In this document: in pieces, positions 23,655-35,337 of the stretch
Numbering within the stretch: the first letter of the stretch is position 1
Layout of the letters: the number at the start of each line of letters is the position of its first letter
Assembly (NCBI GenBank): GCA_963920525.1
Contig: OY986439.1
Location: 17,200,319-17,264,318, forward strand
Length of the DNA: 64,000 nt
From: Dichetophora obliterata
Lineage: Eukaryota; Arthropoda; Insecta; Diptera; Sciomyzidae
Direction of reading: 5' to 3'
Notes under the pieces: model-generated
Database searches by the model: none
Seen by the model: the letters and a program-made list of their open reading frames with translations, nothing else
What the model was told of the DNA's origin: nothing
Position numbers and translations under genes: made by a program

Positions 23655-26600
23655 CAGAGAGCTGCACAAGCCTACTTGTTATTTCAAGTACTTGCTTAAA
23701 ATACAAGTTCAAGCTTACTTGAGCTTGATAATTTTCAATCAAGTATAACATGAACTTGAATATAAATAAACCCATGACAGCTTGCGACTTGCAAGTATGC
23801 TAGCCTTAAAGCGAACGGCACGAAGTTTCAAGTAAAAAAAAACTTTGACAAAAAGCTTGAAAAGCTTGAACTTGAAGACAAGTATCCAATTAAAGCATGT
23901 ATCCAAAAACTTCAATGAGCTTGTGTAGGAAAAGCTTAAGCGTATTAGGACTTTTAAGGGTTCTCTGGAATCCGTGGTTGGCAGTTTTAGGGGGTAGCTG
24001 ATTTCGGAATTGATGTCAAAATAGAAAAATTAAAGATGGAGAATAGAGTTGCCACCTAGATTTTTTTTTAGTATTTTTGCGAATTATTTTCATTTTAAAA
24101 TTCTGATAGCGGATTTGGTTTCGAATCTTATGTCACAATTTTAAAATTTAAGATGGAGGTTAGGGTTGCTACTAAAACTTTAACCACAGTATTGCCATCT
24201 AGTAAAATATGTTAAGAGTTTTAAATATCATTTAACGATGTTAGGCGATCGCTGATTTCGAATCTAAATTCAGAATTTTAAAATTCAATATGGTGGATAG
24301 GGTTAGTGCCAATTAGTGACAACTATTTTTTTTTATTTTTACGAATTCGGTGCTGTCGCGAACACTAAGTAAAAATGGGTCACTGAATCCGAATCCGTTG
24401 AGAATTTCAAAATTATGTTATTTTTTATAATAGAGTTGCCGCCTATTAACCATATCGATTTTCGGCCACCAAACCTATTACAGTTAAATGTTGTTTAAAA
24501 CTCTTAAAAATACATATTACTAGGTGGTCACCCTATTATACCAAAATTAAATAATTGTGAAATTCTGAAAACGAATTTGGATTCAGCTACCCATTTTTAC
24601 CTATTGTTCGCGCCAGTACCGAATTCGTAAAAATAAAAGAATTAGGTGGCAGCCTTATCTACCATATTGAATTCATTCAGTTGAAAATGCTGAATTCAAA
24701 TTCAAAATCAGCGACCCCCTAACACTGTTAAATGAAGTTTAAAACTCTTAAAAACCAAAAAATTGCTTTTTTTATTTTTGTTGAATGTATAACATTAAAA
24801 AATATTCTCAGAACGTTTTAAATGAATTATATAAAAATTGCTATAGTTATAAGCACAAGCATACGAAAACACGACTTTGAAAATATTGGTGCCTTACACA
24901 TAGTCGTGGCTGCTACATAATTTATTTTCTGCTGAATAAAATTGTTCCTTTAGTTGTTGTTTTGGTTTAAATTAAATCAATATTCTTCTGAGTTTATTGG
25001 GAAAACTTATTAAGAAGATATGTCTAAAATTTGATTTGGTGATTTTAATCAAAATAGTAATACTAGTTTAAGAACCATTTGATTCACTTCTTCTAACTTG
25101 AACGTTTTTAATAACTTTTGTTAGCTTGGCTTTTTGTACAACTTGTAAATTTTCTTTCTAAAGTAAAAATGTGATTTCATTCAATATATTTATATACATG
25201 TTAAAGCTTTGAGAGACCTAGCAAAATCGACCCTCTCACCAATTTTATTTGTTTTGTTGATTACTTTTTTTTCTATATTTTTGAAGAAAATTAATAACCC
25301 AGCAAACCAAACGATATCGTTTTTATATCGAGATGATATCGTTAAGGTGTATATCGATAACAATACACGAGACGATATCGTTATGATATCGAGAAAGTGC
25401 TATTTTCGATAAAAACGGACTTACTGTTAATGATATCGAAAACATTGTAATTGCGATATCGTAACGATATTGAAATATCAAAATCGTTTCAATAGCGAGA
25501 TGATATCGTAAAGGTTATAACATTGTTTTCATACCATATTTTTTCAAAAATAATTTTGTTATGCGATAAGCTTAGATTTATCGACAAAGGACATTTTTCG
25601 ATTAATATTAAGAAAAAATACCATACAAATTAAAAGTTCCTATTTTTGTGGATTTTAAAAAGTTCTTATTCAATTGTTTTAAAATTACAAACTTATTTGC
25701 TATAAAACATAGTTCTAATATATAGATTCATCGTTAAAGGACATTTTTCGATGATTAGTAAAAAGAATAACATGAAAATTATTAAATTTAATAGTTCTTA
25801 TTATTTTTAATTCAATTTTTTCGTATTTTTGTTCATTTAAAAAATGCTTATTTATTAAATTAATTTCGATTTTTTTATACTGAAAATTAATTTGCTATTA
25901 ATAATGAAAGTTAATTTGCTATTTAGCATTAAATAATGACAAAAAATAATATTTAATAATGAAAATTAATCATTTCATGAATCCAAGATTTTCTAGTTGT
26001 GCTCGTGGAGCACTGGCAGCATCTGCTTCTGATACGGGGCATACATTTAAACTAGAGTTGGATTCACTTTCATCAATGTGTTAAGGCTCATCAATGTCAT
26101 TATGCGCAGTGCTGGAAGCTATTGTATTATTTTCATTTGTTAAATGACTGATCGCACAATCGTTAAAATAATGTTCCACAAGTTCCCTTGCCACTCTTTT
26201 TGCACTTTTAGGCATTATGTTATTTTTAAACACATGTAATTTCACAATTAATGTTTCACAAGTGCCCTTGCCGCCTTTTGAACACTTTGACAAATTCTAT
26301 ATATATAAAGCAAATCACTTACTTGATGGTAAAAGAACAAAAATTAACTTGAGTTTGAACAATTTCGAAAACGCGCGCACAACTATTTATGTAGTGATGG
26401 TAACTATAGTTCCAAATTCAAAATCAGCGACCCCCTAACACTTTTAAATGAAGTTTAAAACTCTTAAAAATACATTTTACTAGGTGGCAATACTGTGGTA
26501 AAAGTTCAAAATGACAAGAATTCAAAAAAATACAACAAAATCTAGGTAGCAACTCTATCCGGCATCTTGAATTTTTACTTCAATTTCGAAAACAGCTTCC

Positions 26601-26937
26601 CCCTAAAACTGCCAATCACGGAGTCCACAGAACCCTTAAAAGTGCTATTACGCTTAAGCTTTCTCTACACAAGCTCATTGAATTTTTGGATACTTGCTTT
26701 AAATTCAATTAATTGGATACTAGCGAGCTTACAAGCTTTTGCCGATGGTTTCAAGCTTTTCAACTTTCTGCCCGACAAAGTAAGTCTAAAGAATCCAAGC
26801 CTACGAGCTAGCATGGATATGACTTGAATCTGTTTGGTATTTTTGCTAGTTGACTTAAGCTTGCTTTTTCAAGTTTGGATACACACTTGAATTCAAAGAC
26901 TTGAAAAAACTTCAACTTCAAGTAGGATTGTCCTCTG
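23655..26937. mobile_element. hAT-type non-autonomous element, enlarged by an insertion
   Basis: The left end CAGAGAGCTGCACAAGCC matches the left end of the element at 54164, which has a perfect 8-bp target duplication. The right end, ...GTCCTCTG at 26937, is the decayed inverse. Flanks ATTTTTAT (23647-23654) and GTTTATAT (26938-26945) agree at 6 of 8 positions, fitting a hAT duplication. Left arm 23655-24760 contains decayed tandem blocks with the words GATTTCGAAT, AGGTGGCAAC and GGATAGGGTTG; right arm 26413-26937 is the inverse. Bases 24762-26412 are an inserted copy of the CCCAGC element with its flank. A 60-bp block is repeated directly on both sides of the insert (24694-24755 and 26408-26470). 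Confidence 0.7.
25298..26412. mobile_element. Inverted, truncated copy of the CCCAGC-terminus element
   Basis: CCCAGCAAACCA at 25298 leads into GATATCG-rich sequence, then the inverse of the copy at 17180-18585. Homology ends at ACTATAGTT near 26402-26412, corresponding to about 17519 of copy 1, so the left quarter and the second terminus are missing. The minus-strand frame 26081-26293 is the counterpart of the short frame in copy 1. Confidence 0.75.
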
Positions 26938-26945
26938 GTTTATAT

Positions 26946-27789
26946 CATTAAAAACGTATTGTTCAAAATAAAATAGTTTAGGAATAAAATTGCAATATAT
27001 TTGCTTTTAAGTAAGCAGAAAAAAAGACAACATTTAAATTACATGACTTTCACATAAACATTTTTTTCTTTGAAACGAAATTTTTTGTGATATAACTTAT
27101 ATAGTAAGTAATTAAATTGCAAAAAACATGATTACGATTACAGTATTTGATAATTAACAAAAAAACCATACAAAAAGTTGTATGATTTCTTTGATAGTCT
27201 GAAACAGTTTTTATAACGTCCATTTATGTTTCCTTAATTCTAAATATCAAAAGTTTTTAGGTCATTTTTCATCGTTTTTTGTAGATTTTAGTTGTCAAGT
27301 CTTTTTTTTACTAGATTTTACTAGGTCATTTTTTTGGTATTTTTTAGCGATTTTTAAGTTATCTTCTTGTCATTTTCGACATTTTAAATTTTTAGAGCAT
27401 TTTTTGGGTTTAAAGATCATTTTTGTGTTATCTTAAAAGAATTTTTTTTTTTTTTTTGTACTAAAATATGTAAAAATGCAAATTTTTATTTTGAAAAAAT
27501 CACCATGCAAACACCGAAAAGTTATGAAAGCTTTTTTTGTTTTCAGATTTGAATTCATGGGGATCAGTGGTCCTTGGCCTTATGCATATCTCATAACAAT
27601 TACATATTTTTAGCTGTAAAGGTATTTGCACAGGTACATGTTGACCGTTTGGTGCGGCGCTAGTAAGTATTTTTTTACTACGAAAAATTTTACGATAAGC
27701 TAACCGTGCATGTAGAGTTTAAATGAGTTTATCCGTATTTAGTGTTTGGGTATCCTAGTCTTTTCAGGAAAAATTATAACGTATTGGAG
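26946..27789. other. Gene-free stretch
   Basis: AT-rich sequence with many TTTTTAGGTCATTTTT-like words between 27240 and 27430, suggesting a decayed short repeat. No gene or element end that I can support. Confidence 0.4.
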
Positions 27790-28690
27790 TGTAATTTCGA
27801 AATAGCAGGGATTTTCAATTTGTGAATTGGAAGCCATAATTGAGAATGAGTGGTCTCAAGATGAGAAGACCGAGCAACAACGACAATTTTAGAACGCATT
27901 GGCCATTGATATGGTCATTTTACTGCCGGATGCTGTTGGTCGATATGGAAGAATTTTGTGATGATGGTGTACCTACTAAAATTGATAATGGCTTGCGAAG
28001 TGTTCCCGAGATTTGTGATACCGCAGAAATGCACTTTGAGTACCTGGACGACGACATGTGGTTCCATGCGCCCATTGCTCGGAACAACAGCCCGACGCAG
28101 GCGCTAGCAATTGAGCCACTGAAGTGGCGCAAACTTACCTTTCAAGCATATGAGCAGCCCATCGATATGGCAGAAATTGCAATGAAGACTTTGGCAGAGA
28201 AGGTAAGTGTTCGACATATTTCGATATTGTTTTTATGCTAAACGTGTTTGTCATTGCATTCCAGTCTCGTACTCGCCTATGCAACTGAGGGATTTGTTAG
28301 TGGACGATGTGTTGATCAATCACATTGTGGAAAACATCAACGCCTATGCTGGACAATTAATTAATCAATGTGACACTTCATATCACAGGATTCATAAGAT
28401 TGCTATCAGTGCGAAACTATTGATTGCCATCAGTGCTGCCTTTTTGCGAAAGACGCAATCTATCGTGATCGTTTCCTGAAGTAAAAACAAATTTTCCATG
28501 TTTGTAACAACAACGAATTGTAAGTGAATGAAAAGTTTGCTACGAATGATCCATTCAATGTTATCCTTAATCATAAATTTATGCAATTCGGCATGTTTGA
28601 TCAGAACTTTAGCATTGACGAAGATACCTTACTTCGGTTATACTTTTCAAACCGTAAAAATTTTAAATTCTAAGGTCAAGGATTTGTAGC
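27790..28690 (+). pseudogene. piggyBac-type transposase pseudogene
   Basis: Several frames together give the N-terminal half of a piggyBac transposase. First comes an acidic start (ENEWSQDEKTEQQ, then IDMVILLPD near 27910). The frame from about 27955 reads EEFCDDGVPTKIDNGL, EICDTAEMHFEYLDDD and LKWRKLTFQAYEQPIDMAE. A possible 62-nt intron follows (28203-28264, AAG|GTAAGT...TTCCAG). After it, SPMQLRDLLVDDVLINHIVE and NINAYAGQLIN match the start of the DDE_Tnp_1_7 domain. Then, in another frame, RDRFLK, FHVCNNNEL, KFMQFGMFDQNFSIDE; SIDE at 28611-28622 includes the first catalytic Asp. The next two catalytic Asp regions are absent. Frameshifts and stops make it dead. Confidence 0.75.
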
Positions 28691-28704
28691 CTACTGTAAA
28701 CCTT

Positions 28705-28960
28705 GTTGAATAACAACTTTACGGTAGCTCTACCGCAGAAGTTGTTTAATAACAGTGTTTACAATGCCTGTACTGCAAAATTTTTTGGCAAACAAATTTA
28801 CAGTAGCTCTGCTATTCAAATTGTTGAAAAAAAAATTTCAACTGTGGATTTACTCTAAAACATGTTTGGTAATAATTCTACTGTAGTTCTACCGCAAAAG
28901 TTGTTGAGTAACAATTTTTACAGTGTTTCTACTGTAATACTAACAATAAGTCATACATTT
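28705..28960. repeat. About 39-bp tandem repeat, roughly six degenerate units
   Basis: A TTTACAGTAGCTCTACCGCA core followed by AAGTTGTTGAATAACA recurs with starts near 28722, 28762, 28800, 28840, 28879 and 28919. Alternate units are more alike, hinting at a 78-bp higher-order period. Confidence 0.65.
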
Positions 28961-29060
28961 TTTTGTATGGCTTTAAAAAAAAAAATTGGGTTGGATACCA
29001 GTATTATATCATACCCCATAAAACTTTTTCTATGTATTTATTTTCTATGTATTTCTATGT

Positions 29061-29402
29061 GGCGGCCGTAGCCTAGTGGGTAGAGTGCGTGGCCTCTAAG
29101 CTAAAGAACCTTGGTAGCCCGGGTTCAATTCCAGCTCAGACAGAAAGTTTTTTCAACTGAATTAATTTTTCTGTTCGGTTGTCATCTCTCTGCAGACAAT
29201 GGCAAATCTCAGAGAGTAAAAATTGCCATGTAAAGCTTATTGAGAACATAAGCCGTTCGGAGTCGGCATAAAACACGTAGGTCTAGTTCTCGATCATTTG
29301 TGATCAAATATTTAATAACACGCACAACACAATTGATCAATAGAAGCTAGGTCAAAGTCCTTCCAAGGGCTGAAATGGCCAAATAATTATTATTTTATTA
29401 TT
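29061..29402 (+). repeat. tRNA-derived SINE, plus orientation
   Basis: The 5' head is tRNA-like with an exact RNA polymerase III box A (TAGCCTAGTGGG, 29069-29080) and box B (GGTTCAATTCC, 29122-29132). A body of about 230 bp follows (CTCTGCAGACAATGGCAAAT, GTTCGGAGTCGGCATAAA, CTAGGTCAAAGTCCTT) and a TTA-rich tail. The whole unit recurs inverted at 37105-37439, and a body fragment is at 57334-57388. Not a functional tRNA: acceptor and anticodon stems do not pair properly. Confidence 0.88.
29069..29132 (+). promoter_or_regulatory. Internal RNA polymerase III promoter of the SINE (boxes A and B)
   Basis: Box A TAGCCTAGTGGG fits TRGYNNARNNGG, and box B GGTTCAATTCC fits GGTTCRANNCC, with spacing of about 41 bp. 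These are the only parts of the tRNA-like head that fully keep consensus. The inverted copy has them at 37421-37432 and 37369-37379. Confidence 0.8.
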
Positions 29403-29934
29403 ATTACGTATTTTTTTAGAAATTTTTAGAACATATTTAGAATTATGTGAAAAAATATTAGCTGCCATTTTTGACTGTTGGAAACGTTAAGATTTACTGT
29501 CACAATTGTTAAGTTACAATTTTTTATCGGTAATTTTAAACAAAAAAATAGTAACTGTGCAGCAACAATTGTATTGACGGTAAAGTTACCACAAATATCG
29601 TTTGAATTTACCGACGAGATTTTTTTGCGTGTGTCTGACATGCTTGTGACAAAAATATTTTTGTTCTTAGAATACATTTTCTAAATTTTTTTCCTTTCAG
29701 GTGGAATTTTTTATCCCCCAAAATAAAATAAGTTAATTTTATTCGCAAACAACCCTAGTATGGGCCACTGTGCATGCGTATCTAAAGCTGTGGCTGTTTA
29801 TTAAACTTTCCATAGAATCACAGAACGCTTTTTTGTTGTATTTTTGTTGCCACGCATCTTAAGGTACTATTACAGTGTGTAAGGAATATCTTTTTGTTAG
29901 ATAATGGTTCTCTAAGGTCTTAAGACTACGTATA

Positions 29935-30124
29935 CAAAATTTTAGAAAAAAATATCAAATAGAAAAAAGTTATAACATTATTATATTGGCATGTCGCGTG
30001 ATATTCAAGAACTTTTAAAAAAATATCAACAAAATTTTAGAAAAAAATATCAAATAGAAAAAAGTTATAACACAAATTATATTCGCGTCACGTGATATTC
30101 AAGAACTTTCAAATCTTTGTGATC
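29935..30124. repeat. 95-bp direct tandem duplication
   Basis: CAAAATTTTAGAAAAAAATA starts at 29935 and again at 30030, and the units continue alike through GTGATATTCAAGAACTTT. Two copies, slightly diverged. Confidence 0.85.
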
Positions 30125-31285
30125 CTTATAGACTCTGTTAAGCATTAGACCTACTAAAAGCCAAAAAACCTTGTATATTTTTTTTTGTATGGCTTAAAGT
30201 TTCAGCTAAAAAAGGCGGTTTTTGTACATTTTTTTCACCGCATGCCATATTTTATTTTTATTTTTTTATTTGCGAAGGTTGAGTGCTCAGCTACAAACCT
30301 TAACTCATGAATGCACTTTGATTTTTTTATTTTCAGACACTTTGTAAATGCTGGAGACGAGAAACCAATTGCAACAATTTTTTAAACACGCTTACTTCAA
30401 CGCCCTGTAGAAAATTAACAACAACAATTAAGACAACAACAATTTTTTTTATTTCCTCATGAACAATTAAGTAAAAAGTTTGAATCATTTAAATTAATAA
30501 TATGTACTATGTAAAACAAATAATAAAAAAGTTGTTTTTTATAGCTACACACACGGTTGCCACTTTGGTATTTTTTAAGATGAATAAATAAATTCGTCAG
30601 ATTGAAGAATATTTCATTAACTTGAAGAATCAGTTACGTCAGATGGAAGAAAACTTTGCGAAATTGAAGAATTTCTGTTTTTTTTTTGTAAATGTGAAGA
30701 ATTTTGTGCAATACGACAAAATTTTATAAAATACTATAGCAGTGAAATTTTGTCAAACTTACAAAATTTATTCATATTAACAAAAGGTTTCTTGTATTTA
30801 CACCTAGAAGGTGTTGACCGTATATTGATCAACATCCCATCCAATTAACCTTATTTTTTCTTCATTTTCAGCACCATAATTTTTTGAGTGTAGATTTAGC
30901 TTTTAATTAAATATTCAACTTAAGAGTTTCTAAGCTCAAGATAATTTTGAAGAGTTTAAAATTTTATCAACATAGTTTATAGCCGGCATAAAGTTTTAAT
31001 TACGAAGTGGTTTTGGAGCAATAAATTTAAGCAAACAATTTGGTAATGTTATGGAAATGAAAAACATGGAGCCAACAAGATATTACATAGACATATCTAG
31101 ACAATACTGCAACTTTGACTACATGTTTGATTTGTTTTTTTTTTTTTAATACAATTTAGTGTTCAAAACCGAAAGTGTCTGGCAAAATATTTCATGACCA
31201 ATGACATATTTCGGTAAAAATACAAAAACTTAAATGATGTGTGTGTTGCTAAAGCAGTATGTGCATCGTCTGATATATGGTGTTG
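30125..31285. other. Gene-free stretch
   Basis: No supported gene. Contains repeated TTGAAGAAT words (30600-30710) and TTTTTTGAGTGTA at about 30880-30892, which resembles the right end of the TA MITE at 57810; no matching left end was found nearby. Confidence 0.4.
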
Positions 31286-31700
31286 CTGTTGTTGTTGTAA
31301 ATGCTTGCACTCAAACAGACAAGACCAGCACAATTGCTAAAACGCAACACTGAATAACCGCTAAGCATTAACTCGGAAACTTTGCTAGCTCTAGAAACTA
31401 TAAAATTCCAGACATTAGTAACAACAACAACAACAGCAACAACAGCAACAACAACTTCAACTACAACTACAACAGAATGGTGTAACTTTAGTCGTTTGTA
31501 TGCAAATTGGTAACAAAATAAAATAGAAACAGAAGCAGCAGCAGCAGCAGCGATTAGAATGTGACCGCGTTCAAAGGATGCTCAAGGATAATTTGTCTTT
31601 TGTGCAGTAGTAGTTGCAGTAGCCGTAGTAAAAACAACTTCCAGCCACGTCCACTTACCACTTAAAACTAAAAAAAAAAACAAACAGTAACAACAACAGC
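31280..31700. repeat. Trinucleotide-rich simple sequence
   Basis: GTT run near 31280-31295, CAA/CAG/CAACTA runs at 31420-31473, a CAG run at 31534-31551, and CAACAGCAA near 31690. Common in dipteran introns; no coding frame is kept. Confidence 0.75.
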
Positions 31701-31940
31701 AAAACAACTGCTGCAACATGAAGCTTTGCGGCTAAAATAAGCATTAATTCTGCCAAACAAACGGCTCGTAATTGAAAACAAGCGGCGGCGACGAGCGACG
31801 ACGACCAGACCAAGCATAACAACAGACCAAATCAATTTTTCACACATGCTTATAACTTAATTTTGTCCATTTTTATTATTTTTAATATATATCTATGTAT
31901 GTGTGTTTGTACTTAATATCTATCATTGTTGGTTACTTAC

Positions 31941-32075
31941 ATAGTTTTGCGCTAGGTCCGGATGATTGGTTTGAATGCCATCGTCCAGTATTGAGACAAC
32001 AACTCCTTTGCCCGTATATCCTTTTTGCCAGGCAGGACCAATATTCATGTCGAGACCATCCTTGGCGCCACCATT
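31941..32075 (-). CDS. Fur2: Furin-like protease 2 exon: start of the subtilisin-like catalytic domain
   Basis: This 45-codon, phase-0 exon starts NGGAKDGLDMNIGPAWQKGY and ends IQTNHPDLAQNY. It contains VVVSILDDG, in which the first Asp of DDG is the catalytic Asp of the Asp-His-Ser triad (Asp153 in human furin), followed by the NHPDL signature of kexin/furin peptidases (S8B). Together with the previous exon the join reads QWYL-NGGAKDG, continuous with the family. Splice sites are CTGCACAG|AATGGT and AACTAT|GTAAGT. The catalytic His and Ser, oxyanion-hole Asn, P domain and Cys-rich tail are not in the window and must lie left of base 1. Plus-strand reading frames over this position are antisense shadows. 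Confidence 0.95.
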
Positions 32076-32409
32076 CTGTGCAGAGCGTTGCCATTGAAAT
32101 TCGTTTGTACATTTATTACGTTATTTTTACATTTATTTATTTATTTATTGTATATATATATATTTTTATTTATATGTATTTGTTTATTTATATGTGTGTT
32201 TTTACGTTGTCGGTTTTTGTTTTTCCAAGTTTTTATATACATATTTATTTATTATTCACAGCCATTTGGTACCATTGTATAGCAGCGGCAGAGAAGCAGA
32301 TCGTCAGACAGTGGCGTTGAAACAATACAAAAGAGAAAAAAAAGGGAGAGAGCGTGAGTGAATACAAGAGATATACATAAATAAATTAATATTTTAAGAA
32401 TACATAAAT

Positions 32410-32443
32410 GTGTGTGTGCTAAGTGTGTGTGTGTGTGTGTGTG
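32410..32443. repeat. GT dinucleotide microsatellite
   Basis: Interrupted GT repeat of about 16 units, lying 335 bp upstream of a Fur2 exon in the transcribed direction (CA repeat in the pre-mRNA). Intronic CA repeats near exons can bind hnRNP L-type proteins; any effect here is speculation. Confidence 0.85.
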
Positions 32444-33448
32444 AAGTGTTTCATGGCGAAGCTGCGCTATTGAGCGGCTTCAGTATTAAAATAAAATAAA
32501 AAAATATACTTGTCAACAGTTCAGTTCTACAATGCTACAATCAAGCGCGTCCTTTAGCCTGTGTGAGTGTGTGTGTATTAAGCATACAATTCTATAAACT
32601 TTACTATTTGTGTATGTCCTTTTTATGTTATTTTTATTTGCATCAATTTATTTAAGTCAACTTCCGGCACATTTATCTCTCTCTAGTACCTTATATTTTA
32701 TTTCACATAAATGTCTCATTTTCAATTTCAATCTATAATGACGAAAATGTAGTTTTTGTAGAATTTATAACGGTATTTACTATGTATAAAGCCTTATTGA
32801 TTGAAAGTCGTGTGAGTCATATATGTTGATGATGCTTTTTATTCAAGGTCTGTACAAAAGTAAAGATGGAAGTATAACAAAAAACAATCACGAAAGAGGC
32901 TTCGCAAAAAATTACATTCTTAATTTTTGTCTAGAAAACTGTTGAATTTACTTAATCTTTCTAGGCCATAAAAATTAAAACTTAATTCTGGGTCATTTGA
33001 TTATGTTTATGAACTTATTATTCCAAGGTTATAAAAATTTCATTTTTATTCTGGGTCATAGATTTTTTGTGGTGTTTTAAACATTTATCTACAAAGTTTT
33101 TAGCTTTAAATCGCTGGCATCAAAACTATCGAGAAGAGCAAGCTCTCAGCTAGGCATTTTTTATGAAGTATTATTATTAAGAAACAGCTTATTTTGTTAA
33201 ATTAAATTGAGGTTTAAATGACACATAAATATGTATATCTGTAATGCTAAAACTGTTTTTTGTTTTTACTTTAACAAGCCAACAATTTAGAATTTAACTG
33301 TGTAGTAATAAAAATATTATGGATATTCACGATGCGGTATATTTGGTTTTGTACTGTGTTTTTGTAATAAATTTTCTGTTTATAGTAAATTTTGCATAAC
33401 CACAAAAACAAGACCTATTGTAGTCGTTGTTAATAATATTGTATTTAA

Positions 33449-33721
33449 CCTTCACCTGGCCTCGTGGGATACGTACATACCCCACGTTCTTTCTCGTTTG
33501 GATTTGTTTGGAATTTTTTTCTAGTTTTCCGAATTTTTTAGGAACGCTGATCTTTATTTTTTTTAACTAGGACTGTTTTACAGTTTAAAGTGAAATCTTA
33601 GGATGATCTCTGAATTTTTTTGAGACAACATAATCAATATTTAAATTTTTCCAAAAATTTTAATCACAGGGGTTCATATGTACCCCACGAGTCCAGGTAT
33701 GTCACTCATGCCAGGTGAAGT
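33449..33721. mobile_element. piggyBac-type MITE (273 bp, TTAA target duplication)
   Basis: Flanked by TTAA at 33445-33448 and 33722-33725. Termini CCTTCACCTGGC and its inverse GCCAGGTGAAGT, with a subterminal inverted pair CTCGTGGG...CCCCACGAG. TTAA is the hallmark of piggyBac insertion, though the usual CCC start is here CCT/ACT. Non-coding. Confidence 0.78.
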
Positions 33722-34134
33722 TTAAAGGAATAAATATCTTGACTAGTGATTTCCCCCCGAATATCGGGTGGATTGCATATCTGATTTAAGATTCTAATCA
33801 TTAGTAGAAGGAGAGGTTTGAATAAAATCCTTTCGATGTCTTAAACATAATTTCTGTTTAGCAATCTTATTTAAGTCACTTTTCATTAGTTAATATAAAA
33901 TTTACTTGATATTGCTCTATGACAGTGATAACATTTTAACCCATTGTACAGCTGTGTTACAGAGTTTTAACTGACCAAATAAAATACGATGTCAAGCAAA
34001 AACTAACTACATGGCTTTATTCTACTTGTGATTAATATTAGTCATTTGACCTTCGATTTTCCCATTCGTGAAGATAAAAAGACACGATTCCGATTTCTGG
34101 ATTGCCGCGATTTAAAATTTTTTCTGGGGCATCA

Positions 34135-34440
34135 CGAAATAGACCCCAATTGAAATCAGCCTCAATGAAATAACACCCAATGAAAAGAAAATCCCAAAGA
34201 AAATTAAATAAACCCCAAACGAAAAAAAATAAAGAATGCTTAAGTACAATAAACGAAACTAAGCCCAACGAAAACAATTAAATAAGCCCTCAAATGAAAA
34301 TCCTCAAAAAAAATTATATAAGCCCCATATAAAAAAAGGATTAAAATTAAAATCAAATTGTCCCCAAAATGAATGAAATACCTCCCAATGAATAGTCACT
34401 TCTCTAACTGGTGACGGAACATAGCCCCAAGTGACATAAC
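34135..34440. repeat. Degenerate CCCAA(T/C)GAAAA(T)-type short repeat
   Basis: The pattern CCCCAA-GAAAAnAAATAAA recurs about every 25 bp from 34140 to 34400, with ACCCCAA, AGCCC and TCCCAA variants. It ends near a CCTAAATTAAAC...GGGGTTATGG segment. Copy boundaries are unclear. Confidence 0.5.
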
Positions 34441-35337
34441 CCTAAATTAAACATATGATTTGGGGTTATGGCCCGTTTCAAAAAGATGATAAGACCGAAA
34501 AAATTGACGGTCGTAAGCCTTAATCGGCTTTGTAAGAAAAGCAGAACAGCTTAGGTTAATATGCCTGAAATAACAACATTCTGCACAACGGAAAATCATT
34601 TTATTGAAAAAACTACATGATTTGCCTTTGTACGGAATGCTGAAAACAACATTTCGTACACGGGCAAATCATTTTTTAATATGTACCTTTCAGAGAGAAA
34701 ACTTATGCCAAAAATGATCACATATAAAAAATGCGAAAAATGATTTTATTAAAAGTTTAAAACAAATCCATCTACCGTATAATTGGTTTCAAATGTGCCT
34801 TTTATAGAAGGAATAATTTGTAAAAGGCTCAGCTAAACAAAAAAAAAATTAATTCAAAAATTGATCAAGAATTACAAATTATGAAAAAAATTTAACTGGA
34901 CTTTATTGTAAGCAACTTTTCGATAATTTAAATTGCGTAATGAAATAACCTTCAAGCAATTTTTGCGTACAAATGATATGTCATATGAAGGAGTGGTGAA
35001 AATGGAAATTTTCGAAACAAACAAATTTACAACGAGAACAACTTTTGGCCTATTCTTTGAGGAAATAAATAATCTATATTGGGAAATAAATATATAGATG
35101 AGGAAATGGCTTAAAACAAAGATTTATGTATATAACTTTGGAATCGTTTGAAATATTTGAAAATATTTTTCAGACAAATTATTTTTCAATCTGTAGAACT
35201 TTAAGAATATAAAAACATTTTGAAAAAATAATTTTCATCAAAAAAATGATAGGAGGTAGCCCATGATTTTTAATTATAGAAACTGTTTATTGAATTTTGT
35301 GTCAAAATGAAGCAAATTTTGCAGATAAATGATAGGT

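Larger units (their letters stand above)
1..31940 (-). other. Fur2 intron downstream of the catalytic-Asp exon (at least 31.9 kb, partial)
   Basis: The GTAAGT donor at 31940 opens an intron whose acceptor is not in the window: the conserved next segments of a furin (the catalytic-His region and the Asn/Ser regions) do not appear in any frame to the left. The interval is filled with mobile-element relics. That it is one uninterrupted intron is inferred from the absence of further exons; another gene nested in it is not excluded. Confidence 0.7.

Noticed and set aside
27840..28241. Host gene exon with a normal GT-AG intron
   Set aside because: The downstream and upstream frames together match piggyBac transposase blocks and need frameshifts, so a transposase pseudogene is the better reading.
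29061..29133. Genuine tRNA gene
   Set aside because: Boxes A and B fit, but stems do not pair as in a tRNA and the unit continues into a 230-bp repeated body with a tail; it is a SINE.
31895..32320. Plus-strand open frames across 31895-32320
   Set aside because: They run antisense to the furin exon at 31941-32075, which has conserved protease motifs and canonical splice sites on the minus strand; the plus frames end in low-complexity Tyr/Ile/Phe-rich sequence.
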